This document shows, piece after piece, positions 1 to 6,333 of a DNA stretch of 6,333 bases. Every line of letters starts with the position of its first letter. The first letter of the stretch is position 1. Source of the DNA: SLFT01 sp964493075 (lineage in GTDB: Bacteria; Hydrogenedentota; Hydrogenedentia; Hydrogenedentales; CAITNO01); NCBI GenBank assembly GCA_964493075.1, contig CAZBNU010000236.1, positions 1 through 6,333 on the forward strand, given 5' to 3'. The notes beneath the pieces were generated by a model. That model saw only the letters and a list, made by a program, of their open reading frames with translations, did not search any database and was not told where the DNA came from. The translations under genes and the position numbers were made by a program.

Positions 1-2
1 AA

Positions 3-80
3 TGGTCGGGGTGAGAGGATTCGAACCTCCGGCCTCTTCGTCCCGAACGAAGCGCGCTAACCGGGCTGCGCTACACCCCG
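3..80 (-). tRNA. tRNA-Pro, anticodon CGG
   Basis: The reverse strand folds into a full cloverleaf of 78 nt. The acceptor CGGGGTG pairs with CACCCCG. It has a GCGC/GCGC D stem, an anticodon stem CTTCG/CGAAG around loop TTCGGGA (anticodon CGG, reading CCG), and a T arm GGAGG-TTCGAAT-CCTCT with one G-U pair. Discriminator A is followed by an encoded CCA at positions 5-3. The gene reads leftward out of the window, so its terminator is not visible. Fold and anticodon are directly readable from the sequence. Confidence 0.97.
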
Positions 81-95
81 AAAAAGACCTTTGCA

Positions 96-125
96 AGTAT
101 ACAGTATAGCTGCGGTATGTATCAA
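96..125 (-). promoter_or_regulatory. sigma-70-type promoter of tRNA-Pro
   Basis: On the minus strand a -35 box TTGATA (120-125) and a -10 box TATACT (96-101) are separated by 18 bases. Each box matches five of six consensus positions. Transcription would start near position 89, leaving a leader of about 9 nt before the tRNA 5' end at 80. A second TATACT overlaps just upstream but has no suitably spaced -35 box. Confidence 0.7.
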
Positions 126-254
126 ATTTTCTTGACGTTTGATTCAAAAAAATGAAGATTTTCGGAAGTTGTTGAGAAGTGCCACATTTTCTCGAAAGAG
201 GTGGTGGCAATGCGATTCGTATAGGCTGTCCTTCGTGTAAATTTTAGAGTGAAT

Positions 255-284
255 TTGACTCTTCCAGGACACATCTGATACAAT
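255..284 (+). promoter_or_regulatory. sigma-70-type promoter of tRNA-Leu
   Basis: A -35 box TTGACT (255-260) and a -10 box TACAAT (279-284) are 18 bases apart, each matching five of six consensus positions. The expected start near 291 leaves a leader of about 13 nt before the mature tRNA at 304. This promoter is divergent from the tRNA-Pro promoter, so each tRNA appears to be transcribed on its own. Confidence 0.7.
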
Positions 285-303
285 TCTATTCCACTCTGAT
301 AGT

Positions 304-390
304 GCCCGGGTGGTGGAATTGGCAGACACGCTAGACTAAGGATCTAGTCCCAGAGATGGGGTGCGAGTTCAAGTCTCGCCTCGGGCACCA
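304..390 (+). tRNA. tRNA-Leu, anticodon AAG (A34)
   Basis: This is an 87-nt class II tRNA. The acceptor GCCCGGG pairs with CTCGGGC (one G-U pair). It has a leucine-type D arm, an anticodon stem CTAGA/TCTAG around loop CTAAGGA, a long variable arm with a CCC/GGG stem, and a T arm GCGAG-TTCAAGT-CTCGC. Discriminator A and an encoded CCA end the gene. The long variable arm and A73 fit leucine identity. Reading the seven-base loop as positions 32-38 puts AAG at 34-36, which decodes CUU and, if A34 is deaminated to inosine, also CUC and CUA. Leucine tRNAs with A34 are uncommon in bacteria, where GAG normally serves these codons. Confidence 0.95.
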
Positions 391-413
391 TTTCTTTTTC
401 CCGTCCATTTATC

Positions 414-433
414 CAGTATAGCACTGTTTTTTT
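414..433 (+). terminator. Weak intrinsic terminator after tRNA-Leu
   Basis: A short hairpin CAGT-ATAGC-ACTG (414-426) is followed directly by seven T residues (427-433), 23 bases past the tRNA 3' end. The stem is only four base pairs, so termination may be inefficient, but position and T-run fit a tRNA terminator. There is no matching T-run on the other strand, so it should not terminate the convergent FliO-like gene. Confidence 0.4.
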
Positions 434-475
434 CTAATGATCTGAAGTGTCGCTGTAAATGATTGCTTCCTGTCC

Positions 476-1273
476 TTACAGGTGTTGATGGCGTAGTTCC
501 TCAATGGCACGTTGTAGCGCCTGTATATCGTCTCGCAATAACGCCAATTCTGTATGATGTACAGCTTCTTTGTTTTGAATTGGCGACGTGTTTGTTGCTG
601 TTTCCTGCTCTCCTACCGGAACAAAAGATGAGAGTGTTGTCTTTTGGAGTTTAGTTATAAGGGAGATATGCTGGGGCGTTACGCCTATAACAAGCACTTC
701 ATCGCCTGTTTTCACATAGTAGAGTTTTGTACAGGTGTTTATACTTAGTTCGCCGATTAGTTGCCCCATGCTTGGAAGATTGGCAGGATCACTGTTAAAG
801 GATTTGGGCAAGAAAAAAATGCGAATGACGAGAAGCGTTAATAGAATGCCTGCAGCGGATAGAACCAGAAAAAGGTAGTGTGAATTCATCCAGAGACAGG
901 CACCCGACTTTTCTGGTACAACAGCAACGTGAGTCTTTTCAGATAAGGCTGAGGTTACGCCTCCTGAACTTTTTGATCTCGAAGAAAGGTAGTCGTCATT
1001 GTAGTCATCCAGCGAATCATAAATATCCGTGCCGGATGATTCCTCATCAGAGATGACAGCGGTCTTATCTGCCTTAGGGTGTAGTGGTGATTCTTCGGGG
1101 AAACCATTCGCCGCTTCGATTGGGTCCCATTGGGGCGGACCGGTTTGTTCGTAAACAATATTCTCGGATATATCCTGGGCCTGCACTGCGCGTGGGCACA
1201 CAAACCCCATACACACACATAGGGTCAGGAAGAAGCATACCCGGCTTGTTGTCATGAACGGCACAATTATCAT
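476..1273 (-). CDS. fliO: FliO-like flagellar export-apparatus membrane protein
   Basis: The protein has 265 residues and is predicted to sit in the inner membrane. Residues 1-32 form a Sec signal peptide with a likely AVQA|QD cleavage site. Residues 33-130 are a long, acidic, serine-rich exported segment (Asp/Glu clusters around 75-95). A single membrane helix spans about 132-155. The following cytoplasmic part contains a FliO-type core at about 170-210, with YYVKTGDEVLVIGVTP and then HISLITKL, matching the family pattern of a 'V..GD.VLLVGVT...ISLL' strand pair. A short helical C-terminus (about 240-265, hydrophobic residues in heptad-like spacing) may form a coiled coil. FliO assists assembly of the FliP/FliQ/FliR export gate. 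TAAGGA lies six bases before the chosen ATG. The gene follows transketolase by 61 bases with no terminator visible between them. No flagellar gene is seen nearby, so the family call rests on the core motif and topology only; the role is less certain. Confidence 0.68.
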   Translation of the reverse strand: MIIVPFMTTSRVCFFLTLCVCMGFVCPRAVQAQDISENIVYEQTGPPQWDPIEAANGFPEESPLHPKADKTAVISDEESSGTDIYDSLDDYNDDYLSSRSKSSGGVTSALSEKTHVAVVPEKSGACLWMNSHYLFLVLSAAGILLTLLVIRIFFLPKSFNSDPANLPSMGQLIGELSINTCTKLYYVKTGDEVLVIGVTPQHISLITKLQKTTLSSFVPVGEQETATNTSPIQNKEAVHHTELALLRDDIQALQRAIEELRHQHL

Positions 1274-1334
1274 GCGGTTTCCTTATATATCCGTCTGGAT
1301 CAATGGACTGCACGATTGTAGATGCAACCCACGA

Positions 1335-3227
1335 TTACTTTGCAAGTGTCTGGATTTTTGAAAGGATGCTGTCCGGGTCTATACCCTGATGATACATGTG
1401 CTCAGAAAGTCCACCTTCACCGGGTTTGCTTACGCCCATCGTCGCATATCGGGGGGCTAAACCTCGTTCAAGCAACCAGGTACCGAAGCGGCTTCCGAGA
1501 CCGGTCTTGATATTCTGGCTTTCAACAATAAGGACAAAAGGCGAAGCGCCTAATACCTTCATCATATCCTCATCCACCACGTTCAGGGTGGGTTTGTTGA
1601 TAAGACCCACATCAAGCCCCGCTTCACGCGCTCTTTCGACAGCATCCAAGGCACGGCAGAGCATATCGCCATAGGAAATAACGTAGCCTGCAGAACCTTT
1701 GCGGATGATTTCGTCCTTGCCCGGTGTGAAGGTGTAGTCCTCATACATTTTTGTGCCGTCTTCTTTGCAGATAAAAGGTGTCACGCTTCTGAGGGTGAAC
1801 ACGAAGCGAATTCCCGGATCGTTCCAGATCGTTTCTACAACGCTTTTAAGTTGCAGAGCATCGGCGGGGAAATACAGTCTTGTCTTGTCGTTTTCTGCAA
1901 TGCCGCAATCGGCAAGCATGATATTGATGCCGTAATGACAGGTGTTATCTGCCATATCATCAATGCCGGCATGGGAGAAATGACAGATGGCATTGGCTTC
2001 ATTCAGCCGCGCCATGGTCACTTCGGAGATTATCATTTCCAGGAATGCTGAGAAGGTGCTGAAAATACCCTGGCGGCTGGAATCGAAACCAAACCCGGCA
2101 GCAGCGGAGAAATTGCCGCGCTCCTGCACACCACCGTTGATGCACACCTCCGGATGGGCTGTGCGGATGCCCTTCAAGCCGGTTGATCCTTCCAGGTCGG
2201 AATCCACTACGAGAACGTTGTCTTTGCGTTCCGTATCGCTCATACGGTCGAGAATGCCGTTTACAATTTTGCCAAATTCCACGCGATTGCCAGCAGTTTC
2301 CTTGGTGCAGCCACGGTAGGATGCGCCGCCGCCGACCTTCTTCACCGATTCAAGATAGGCAACAGCGTCATTGTGTCCCCGTTCTTTCAGATAGGCTATG
2401 GCGACATCCGCTTTAATCACGTCATGACCTGCGTGGTTGCCTTCAAGACCGGCAATGCCTGGTGCCATTTTACGTTTGTTTATTAAAGCAACCGGGCCGT
2501 TGTTACGCACTGCGGAAATCATGCGGGCATAGAGCTGTTCAAAAGACTCGCCTTCTCCGGTGTCTACCAAAAGGCCGTGCCCTTCCAGTGTTTTTCCAAT
2601 GCTGTAACCGGGCAGATAATCGGAAGGATGACCACTGATCGTAACATCGTTATCATCTATTAAAAGTTTTATGTTCAGCTGCTGCGCTACGGCAAATCGG
2701 GCCGCCTCTGCGTCATCGCCTTCCATTTGTGAACCATCCGAACCCAGCAGAAATACCACCTTGTCGGGGTGCGCCTTTGCCACGCCATTGGCAAAAGGCC
2801 ACATGTGCCCAAGACGTCCGGAGGCAAATTTAATTCCGAGCCCCTTGTCTATTTCTGGATGGCCATACAGTCCTTCGCCTGCTGCACGGTACTGCAGAAG
2901 TTTTTCCATGGGCATTTCACCATTAAACGCCGCCAGCGCATATTGCAGCGCAACCCGGTGTCCTGCTTCATCAAAATGAACCGGGTATATCTTGTCTGTT
3001 CCCTTCATAAAGGCATCTGCAATCAAGGCTTCCGGCACCACACTATAGGCGCCGCCAGTATGACCGCCTAGGCCCTTTGCACCGGCGACCGCGGTGAAGA
3101 AAATAATTGTGTCGCGCATGATTTGCACATTCTTGACAAGTTGGGCAATCTGATCCGGAGAAGCATCTCCTTCAAAGGGGTCAATCGAAACGGGCTTATA
3201 CTGGCTAACATCAATGGGAAATGTCAT
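1335..3227 (-). CDS. tkt: Transketolase (divergent subfamily)
   Basis: The protein has 630 residues, close to the family's usual 620-680, in the usual order of TPP-binding, pyrimidine-binding and C-terminal domains. Transketolases are cytosolic TPP and divalent-metal enzymes that move two-carbon ketol units in the pentose phosphate pathway. Visible signatures are GGHTGG (54-59, in place of the common HPG motif), the TPP/metal motif from Asp164-Gly165 to Asn193 (IDDND), the catalytic glutamate Glu369 in GGVQERG, aromatic residues near 392-395 that would stack on the cofactor, and SHAGIDD (418-424) where classical enzymes have HDSIG. The reading frame extends 21 codons further upstream, but the ATG at 3227 is preferred because TAAGGA lies seven bases before it and the extension does not look like transketolase. 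It heads a leftward unit with the FliO-like gene and is divergent from the mutarotase. Substrate range cannot be read from the sequence, and a transketolase-like enzyme with another acceptor is possible. Confidence 0.92.
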   Translation of the reverse strand: MTFPIDVSQYKPVSIDPFEGDASPDQIAQLVKNVQIMRDTIIFFTAVAGAKGLGGHTGGAYSVVPEALIADAFMKGTDKIYPVHFDEAGHRVALQYALAAFNGEMPMEKLLQYRAAGEGLYGHPEIDKGLGIKFASGRLGHMWPFANGVAKAHPDKVVFLLGSDGSQMEGDDAEAARFAVAQQLNIKLLIDDNDVTISGHPSDYLPGYSIGKTLEGHGLLVDTGEGESFEQLYARMISAVRNNGPVALINKRKMAPGIAGLEGNHAGHDVIKADVAIAYLKERGHNDAVAYLESVKKVGGGASYRGCTKETAGNRVEFGKIVNGILDRMSDTERKDNVLVVDSDLEGSTGLKGIRTAHPEVCINGGVQERGNFSAAAGFGFDSSRQGIFSTFSAFLEMIISEVTMARLNEANAICHFSHAGIDDMADNTCHYGINIMLADCGIAENDKTRLYFPADALQLKSVVETIWNDPGIRFVFTLRSVTPFICKEDGTKMYEDYTFTPGKDEIIRKGSAGYVISYGDMLCRALDAVERAREAGLDVGLINKPTLNVVDEDMMKVLGASPFVLIVESQNIKTGLGSRFGTWLLERGLAPRYATMGVSKPGEGGLSEHMYHQGIDPDSILSKIQTLAK

Positions 3228-3234
3228 TTCTACA

Positions 3235-3240
3235 TCCTTA
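3235..3240 (-). promoter_or_regulatory. Ribosome binding site fixing the transketolase start
   Basis: TAAGGA on the minus strand sits seven bases before the ATG at 3227. It supports this start over the upstream in-frame ATG at 3290. The same TAAGGA hexamer precedes the FliO-like gene (1280-1285, six-base spacing). Confidence 0.75.
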
Positions 3241-3367
3241 TAGTATATTCGTGTCCTGTACAAAGAAAAACTGATATGATGGTTAGGCAAACCAGACGAT
3301 ATTGCAGTCCCCTGTTAAAACTGAAGCGAAGTATACCATGCTTATGAATCTTGTTTCATCCTTACAG

Positions 3368-3396
3368 TTGAAAGTGGTCTCCGTGTGGGGTGATAT
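3368..3396 (+). promoter_or_regulatory. Candidate promoter for the mutarotase gene
   Basis: TTGAAA (3368-3373, five of six matches) is followed after 17 bases by TGATAT (3391-3396, three of six). Shifting one base gives GATATT (four of six) with an 18-base spacer. The start would fall near 3403, giving a leader of about 80 nt before the ATG at 3482. The -10 box is poor, so this is tentative. Confidence 0.3.
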
Positions 3397-3442
3397 TTGC
3401 GCTTGCCCTCCTGAATTCGGTATAAGTTACAGGGGTTTTGTA

Positions 3443-3456
3443 TTTGACGGTTCAAA
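3443..3456 (+). promoter_or_regulatory. Small inverted repeat in the mutarotase leader
   Basis: TTTGA-CGGT-TCAAA is a perfect five-base inverted repeat ending 12 bases before the Shine-Dalgarno site. It could be an operator half-site pair or a small RNA hairpin. It is short enough to occur by chance, and there is no second copy elsewhere in the intergenic region. Confidence 0.2.
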
Positions 3457-3468
3457 CGCAATGCAAGT

Positions 3469-3475
3469 AAAGGAG
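3469..3475 (+). promoter_or_regulatory. Ribosome binding site fixing the mutarotase start
   Basis: AAAGGAG lies six bases before the ATG at 3482. It is the strongest Shine-Dalgarno site in this stretch and rules in favour of this start over the in-frame ATGs farther upstream, the first of which is at 3302. Confidence 0.8.
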
Positions 3476-3481
3476 CATAAA

Positions 3482-4690
3482 ATGATTCGAGCAATGAGTG
3501 ATCGTAAAGTGGCTTTGATGGTATCCATGTTGATGATACCATATGTGTCTACCGTGAGTTGTTGGGCGCAAGATTATGAAACAAGTGCGGCATCTTCAGA
3601 GGTGTCGGCGAAAAGGAGTGCTGCAGACATGAGTATTACAAAAGATTCTTTTGGAATTACCCCCAATGGAGAAGCAGTAACACTGTATACCCTCTCCCCT
3701 GCCCCCGATTTTGAAGTCGCCATTATAAATTTTGGAGGCATCATTGTTTCTATAAAAACGCCTGACCGTGATGGAAATATGGCGGATATTGTCCTCGGAT
3801 TCGATGATTTGGATTCCTACATTGGGAAGCACCCCTATTTTGGGGCCATTGTGGGAAGGTACGGGAACCGCATTGCCCAGGGGAAATTCACCATTGATGG
3901 CAAAGAAGTTAACCTGCCGCTGAATGATGGCCCCAATCATCTGCATGGTGGCGTACATGGTTTTGACAAGGCCGTTTGGCAGGCGGAACCGGTGCGACGT
4001 GCTGATGCGGTGGGACTAAAATTAACGCACACCAGTCCGGACGGGGATCAAGGTTACCCGGGAACCCTCTCCTGCGAAGTCGTTTATTGGGTGACAAAGA
4101 GCAAAACCATCGAAATGCTGTACAAAGCCGAAACGGATGCGCCCACTCATGTCAATTTGACAAACCACAGTTATTTCAATCTCGCGGGTCACAATTCGCG
4201 TGAAATTCTCGATCATGAAATGACTTTGTTCGCGGATCATTTTGTGCCGGTGAATGACACGCTGATTCCCACAGGTATACTTGAACCGGTGGAGGGCACG
4301 CCCATGGATTTCAGAGAAGGAACGATGATCGGTGCCCGAATTGAACAAGATAATGAGCAACTCCTCTTTGGTATCGGGTATGACCATACATTCGTGATTG
4401 ATTCGAAAGACAAAGGGGAAATGAAACAGGCCGCAAAAGTGCACGAACCGACTACCGGACGTGTCATGGAAGTGTGGACTACAGAACCCGGCGTTCAATT
4501 CTACTCTGGAAACTTTCTCGATGGTACCAATATAGGGAAGGGAAATACTGTTTACAATCATCGTTGTGGTTTCTGTCTGGAAACACAGCATTTCCCCGAC
4601 AGCCCCAATCAACCGAATTTCCCAAGTACTGCATTGCGCCCTGGTGAGACCTATCACACCAGAACCGAGTACAGATTTACCGCAGAATAG
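3482..4690 (+). CDS. galM: Exported aldose 1-epimerase (galactose mutarotase)
   Basis: The protein has 402 residues. It interconverts alpha and beta anomers of galactose, glucose and related aldoses, feeding the Leloir pathway or sugar uptake. The beta-sandwich mutarotase domain occupies about 52-400. Expected active-site residues are present: Arg126/Arg130 in GRYGNRI, His155 in NHLHGG, the acid His229 in NLTNHSYFNL, Asp301 in GYDHTF, and the base Glu367 in CLETQHFPDSPNQPNFPS, a strongly conserved family stretch. Residues 1-29 look like a Sec signal peptide (basic start, hydrophobic 11-26, cleavage near CWA|QD), followed by a low-complexity linker to about residue 50, so the enzyme is probably periplasmic. 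Cys27 sits in a poor lipobox context (TVSC), so a lipoprotein is less likely. A second in-frame ATG at 3629, preceded by AAGGAG at ten bases, would give an unexported 353-residue form. It is divergent from transketolase and followed by pepF after 65 bases. Confidence 0.94.
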   Translation: MIRAMSDRKVALMVSMLMIPYVSTVSCWAQDYETSAASSEVSAKRSAADMSITKDSFGITPNGEAVTLYTLSPAPDFEVAIINFGGIIVSIKTPDRDGNMADIVLGFDDLDSYIGKHPYFGAIVGRYGNRIAQGKFTIDGKEVNLPLNDGPNHLHGGVHGFDKAVWQAEPVRRADAVGLKLTHTSPDGDQGYPGTLSCEVVYWVTKSKTIEMLYKAETDAPTHVNLTNHSYFNLAGHNSREILDHEMTLFADHFVPVNDTLIPTGILEPVEGTPMDFREGTMIGARIEQDNEQLLFGIGYDHTFVIDSKDKGEMKQAAKVHEPTTGRVMEVWTTEPGVQFYSGNFLDGTNIGKGNTVYNHRCGFCLETQHFPDSPNQPNFPSTALRPGETYHTRTEYRFTAE

Positions 4691-4755
4691 TCGAACCCAA
4701 AAAAACTGGACGTTGCATCCCTGTCGGGCTGTGTGTCAGAACGGATATTCCTCCT

Positions 4756-6333
4756 ATGAAAAAAATGAGTGCCCCGCCTCTTCGAAAAGATGTAGACAAG
4801 CAAGATACATGGAACCTGAATTTGATGTTCAGGAGTGTGAAGACTTGGGAAGAGGCCTTCCAAAAACTGCAGCATGATCTTGCCAATTTTGATAAATATC
4901 GAGGTAAACTCGGAAAGTCCGCCCGGAAAATTCGGCAGTGCTATGACGTCAGCCATAACTTCAGTCAAATGTTGGAAAAGGTCTCCGCTTTTGCCCAACT
5001 CAAGTACTGTGAAGACATAACAAATCCTATCAGTCAGGGCATGGTGGCAAGGGTAACCCATCTGGCGATGCATGCCGGTGAGCGTTCGAGCTTTATCGCA
5101 CCGGAAATTCAGGCAATCCCCAAAAAAATAATGGCGGGTTTCCTCAAAGACCCCATTCTTGAACCTTATAGGTTTGTGTTGGAACAGTTACTGCGCTATC
5201 GCCCCCATATTTTGACTGCAAGCGAGGAACGTCTTCTGGCAATGCAGGGGGAGGTTGCTGGAACAGCGTCCCGAGTCTTTGATCAACTCACCGATGCGGA
5301 CATGAAATTCGGCACAATCAAGGATGAAACGGGGGAAGAGGTCGAGATAACGCAAAGCTCCTTCGGGCGGCTGCTGCAATCTCCCAAACGTGCTGTACGC
5401 AAGGAGGCATTTCACCGCTATTACGCCTCCATGCAGGCCCATGAAAATTCACTGGCCGCGACTTTCAATGGTTCCGTGCTCCAGGATGTCTATTATGCTC
5501 GGGCGCGGAATTATCCTTCGGCATTGGAGGCTGCCTTATTTGACGACAAAGTGCCTGCCGCCGTTTACGATTCTCTTATTGACGCCATCCACAGCGCATT
5601 TCCCACAATGTACAAATATCTGGGATTGCGAAAACGCGCACTTCGCGTCAAGTCGCTGCATATTTACGATAACTATGTGCCCATCATTCGTTCAAAGCCT
5701 GTAGATATCCCTTACGATGACGCTGTCAAAACAATTGTTGAAGCCGTGCAACCCTTGGGCGATGAATATGTCAGGGTCATGCAGAAGGGATTGACGTCTG
5801 GCAGATGGGTGGACCGCTATGAAAATCGCAACAAGGAAAGTGGCGCCTTTTCTTATGGGTGCTATGGCTGTCAGCCCTATATACTCATGAATTATCAGCC
5901 ACAGGTGCTGAATAGTGTTTTCACATTGGCCCATGAGGCGGGGCATTCCATGCACTCCTGGTACAGCATGCACAATCAGCCCTACCAGTATGCCCATTAT
6001 CCCATTATACTCGCCGAAGTCGCGTCTACTGTAAACGAGCAGTTATTGAGTCACTATCTCCTGGAACGCGCCAAGACAAAAACGGAGCGGGTGTTGCTGA
6101 TCAGCAAGAAGATTGATGAAATACGTTTCACCATTATCCGGCAGACCATGTTTGCAGAGTTTGAGAAAATTATTCATGAGACTGCAGAGGCAGGAAGTCC
6201 GCTAACACTGGAAGTTTTCCGAAAAATCTATCGTAATCTGCTCGATGCCTATTTTGGTCCCGACTTCAGCATTGATGCTGCACTGGAACTCGAAGGGTTG
6301 CGTATCCCCCACTTTTATCGTGCATTTTATGTT
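4756..6333 (+). CDS. pepF: Oligoendopeptidase F, M3 zinc peptidase, 3' end cut by window
   Basis: 526 codons are open to the right edge with no stop. The family is usually about 600 residues, so roughly 70-80 residues are missing. PepF-type M3 enzymes are cytosolic zinc metallopeptidases that cut oligopeptides of moderate length. The N-terminus (RKDVDKQDTWNLNLMF, 10-25) matches the family's opening 'TWDL..LF'. A helical N-terminal region reaches about 200 and the M3 catalytic domain follows. The zinc site is HEAGH (393-397) with Glu394 as the general base, and Glu421 in LAEVAST as the third ligand. The last visible residues, IPHFYRAFYV (517-526), match the conserved substrate-binding stretch near the C-terminus. 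ATG 4756 is the first ATG in this frame after the mutarotase stop; a second ATG three codons later is also possible. No good Shine-Dalgarno site precedes either. It may share a transcript with galM: no terminator is visible in the 65-base gap. Confidence 0.94.
   Translation, partial: MKKMSAPPLRKDVDKQDTWNLNLMFRSVKTWEEAFQKLQHDLANFDKYRGKLGKSARKIRQCYDVSHNFSQMLEKVSAFAQLKYCEDITNPISQGMVARVTHLAMHAGERSSFIAPEIQAIPKKIMAGFLKDPILEPYRFVLEQLLRYRPHILTASEERLLAMQGEVAGTASRVFDQLTDADMKFGTIKDETGEEVEITQSSFGRLLQSPKRAVRKEAFHRYYASMQAHENSLAATFNGSVLQDVYYARARNYPSALEAALFDDKVPAAVYDSLIDAIHSAFPTMYKYLGLRKRALRVKSLHIYDNYVPIIRSKPVDIPYDDAVKTIVEAVQPLGDEYVRVMQKGLTSGRWVDRYENRNKESGAFSYGCYGCQPYILMNYQPQVLNSVFTLAHEAGHSMHSWYSMHNQPYQYAHYPIILAEVASTVNEQLLSHYLLERAKTKTERVLLISKKIDEIRFTIIRQTMFAEFEKIIHETAEAGSPLTLEVFRKIYRNLLDAYFGPDFSIDAALELEGLRIPHFYRAFYV

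Noticed and set aside
144..329. A 61-codon minus-strand open frame between the two tRNA genes
   Set aside because: It overlaps the tRNA-Leu gene and its promoter. Its translation shows no recognisable features, so the spacer is better explained by the two divergent promoters.
3..390. tRNA genes as a possible integration site for a mobile element
   Set aside because: No integrase, no direct repeat of a tRNA 3' end and no change in gene style is visible. All neighbouring genes look like chromosomal housekeeping genes.
3242..3265. TATACT on the minus strand just upstream of transketolase as a -10 box
   Set aside because: No acceptable -35 hexamer lies 16-18 bases upstream, and the implied start would leave almost no room for the ribosome site.
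3228..3290. A 21-residue N-terminal extension of transketolase
   Set aside because: The TAAGGA site lies inside it, correctly spaced from the downstream ATG, and the extension does not resemble transketolase.
3302..3481. A 60-residue N-terminal extension of the mutarotase
   Set aside because: The frame is open, but the strong AAAGGAG site and the signal peptide both point to the ATG at 3482. The extension has no mutarotase-like sequence.
4022..4657. A 211-codon open frame on the minus strand inside the mutarotase gene
   Set aside because: It lies wholly antisense to galM, whose conserved active-site motifs cover the same bases. Its translation shows no recognisable domain.
4595..4728. Inverted pair CCCGACAG (4595-4602) and CTGTCGGG (4721-4728)
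   Set aside because: The arms are 118 bases apart, the left arm is inside conserved galM coding sequence, and no T-run follows. Neither a terminator nor a mobile-element end is supported.
4654..5073. A 139-codon minus-strand open frame across the galM-pepF junction
   Set aside because: It is antisense to well-supported galM and pepF coding sequence, and no motif is visible in it.

Overview
The window looks like a piece of a bacterial chromosome of roughly balanced base composition. It carries two tRNA genes with encoded CCA ends and four protein genes, the last cut by the right edge. Gene spacing is tight, good Shine-Dalgarno sites precede three of the four proteins, and two proteins carry Sec-type signal peptides, so a Gram-negative (diderm) bacterium is likely. 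A signal-peptide-bearing galactose mutarotase and a divergent 'GHTGG' transketolase would fit a Planctomycetes/Lentisphaerae/Hydrogenedentes-like lineage. That placement is a guess from protein style and is not demonstrated by the sequence. I see no rRNA, CRISPR array, insertion sequence, integrase or attachment site.

Layout. Positions 3-80 (minus) hold tRNA-Pro(CGG) and 304-390 (plus) hold tRNA-Leu with anticodon AAG. The two are divergent, and each has a near-consensus sigma-70 promoter in the 223-base spacer between them; the rest of that spacer holds nothing I can support. A weak hairpin plus T-run follows tRNA-Leu. Next, on the minus strand, a FliO-like membrane protein (476-1273) lies 61 bases downstream of a full-length transketolase (1335-3227). 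Both use the same TAAGGA ribosome site and there is no visible terminator between them, so they probably form a transcription unit read leftward. A 254-base divergent intergenic region (3228-3481) separates this unit from a rightward pair: an exported aldose 1-epimerase (3482-4690) and, after 65 bases, oligoendopeptidase F (4756 to beyond the edge).

How the genes fit together. Transketolase (pentose phosphate pathway) and mutarotase (sugar anomer interconversion) both belong to carbohydrate metabolism and are divergently arranged, so shared control is possible but not shown. PepF is a peptide-degrading housekeeping enzyme. The FliO-like protein belongs to the flagellar export apparatus family but has no flagellar neighbour here.

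No clearly new multi-gene system is visible. The items most worth a second look are the tRNA-Leu with A at wobble position 34, the isolated FliO-like protein with its long acidic exported segment, and the divergent transketolase.
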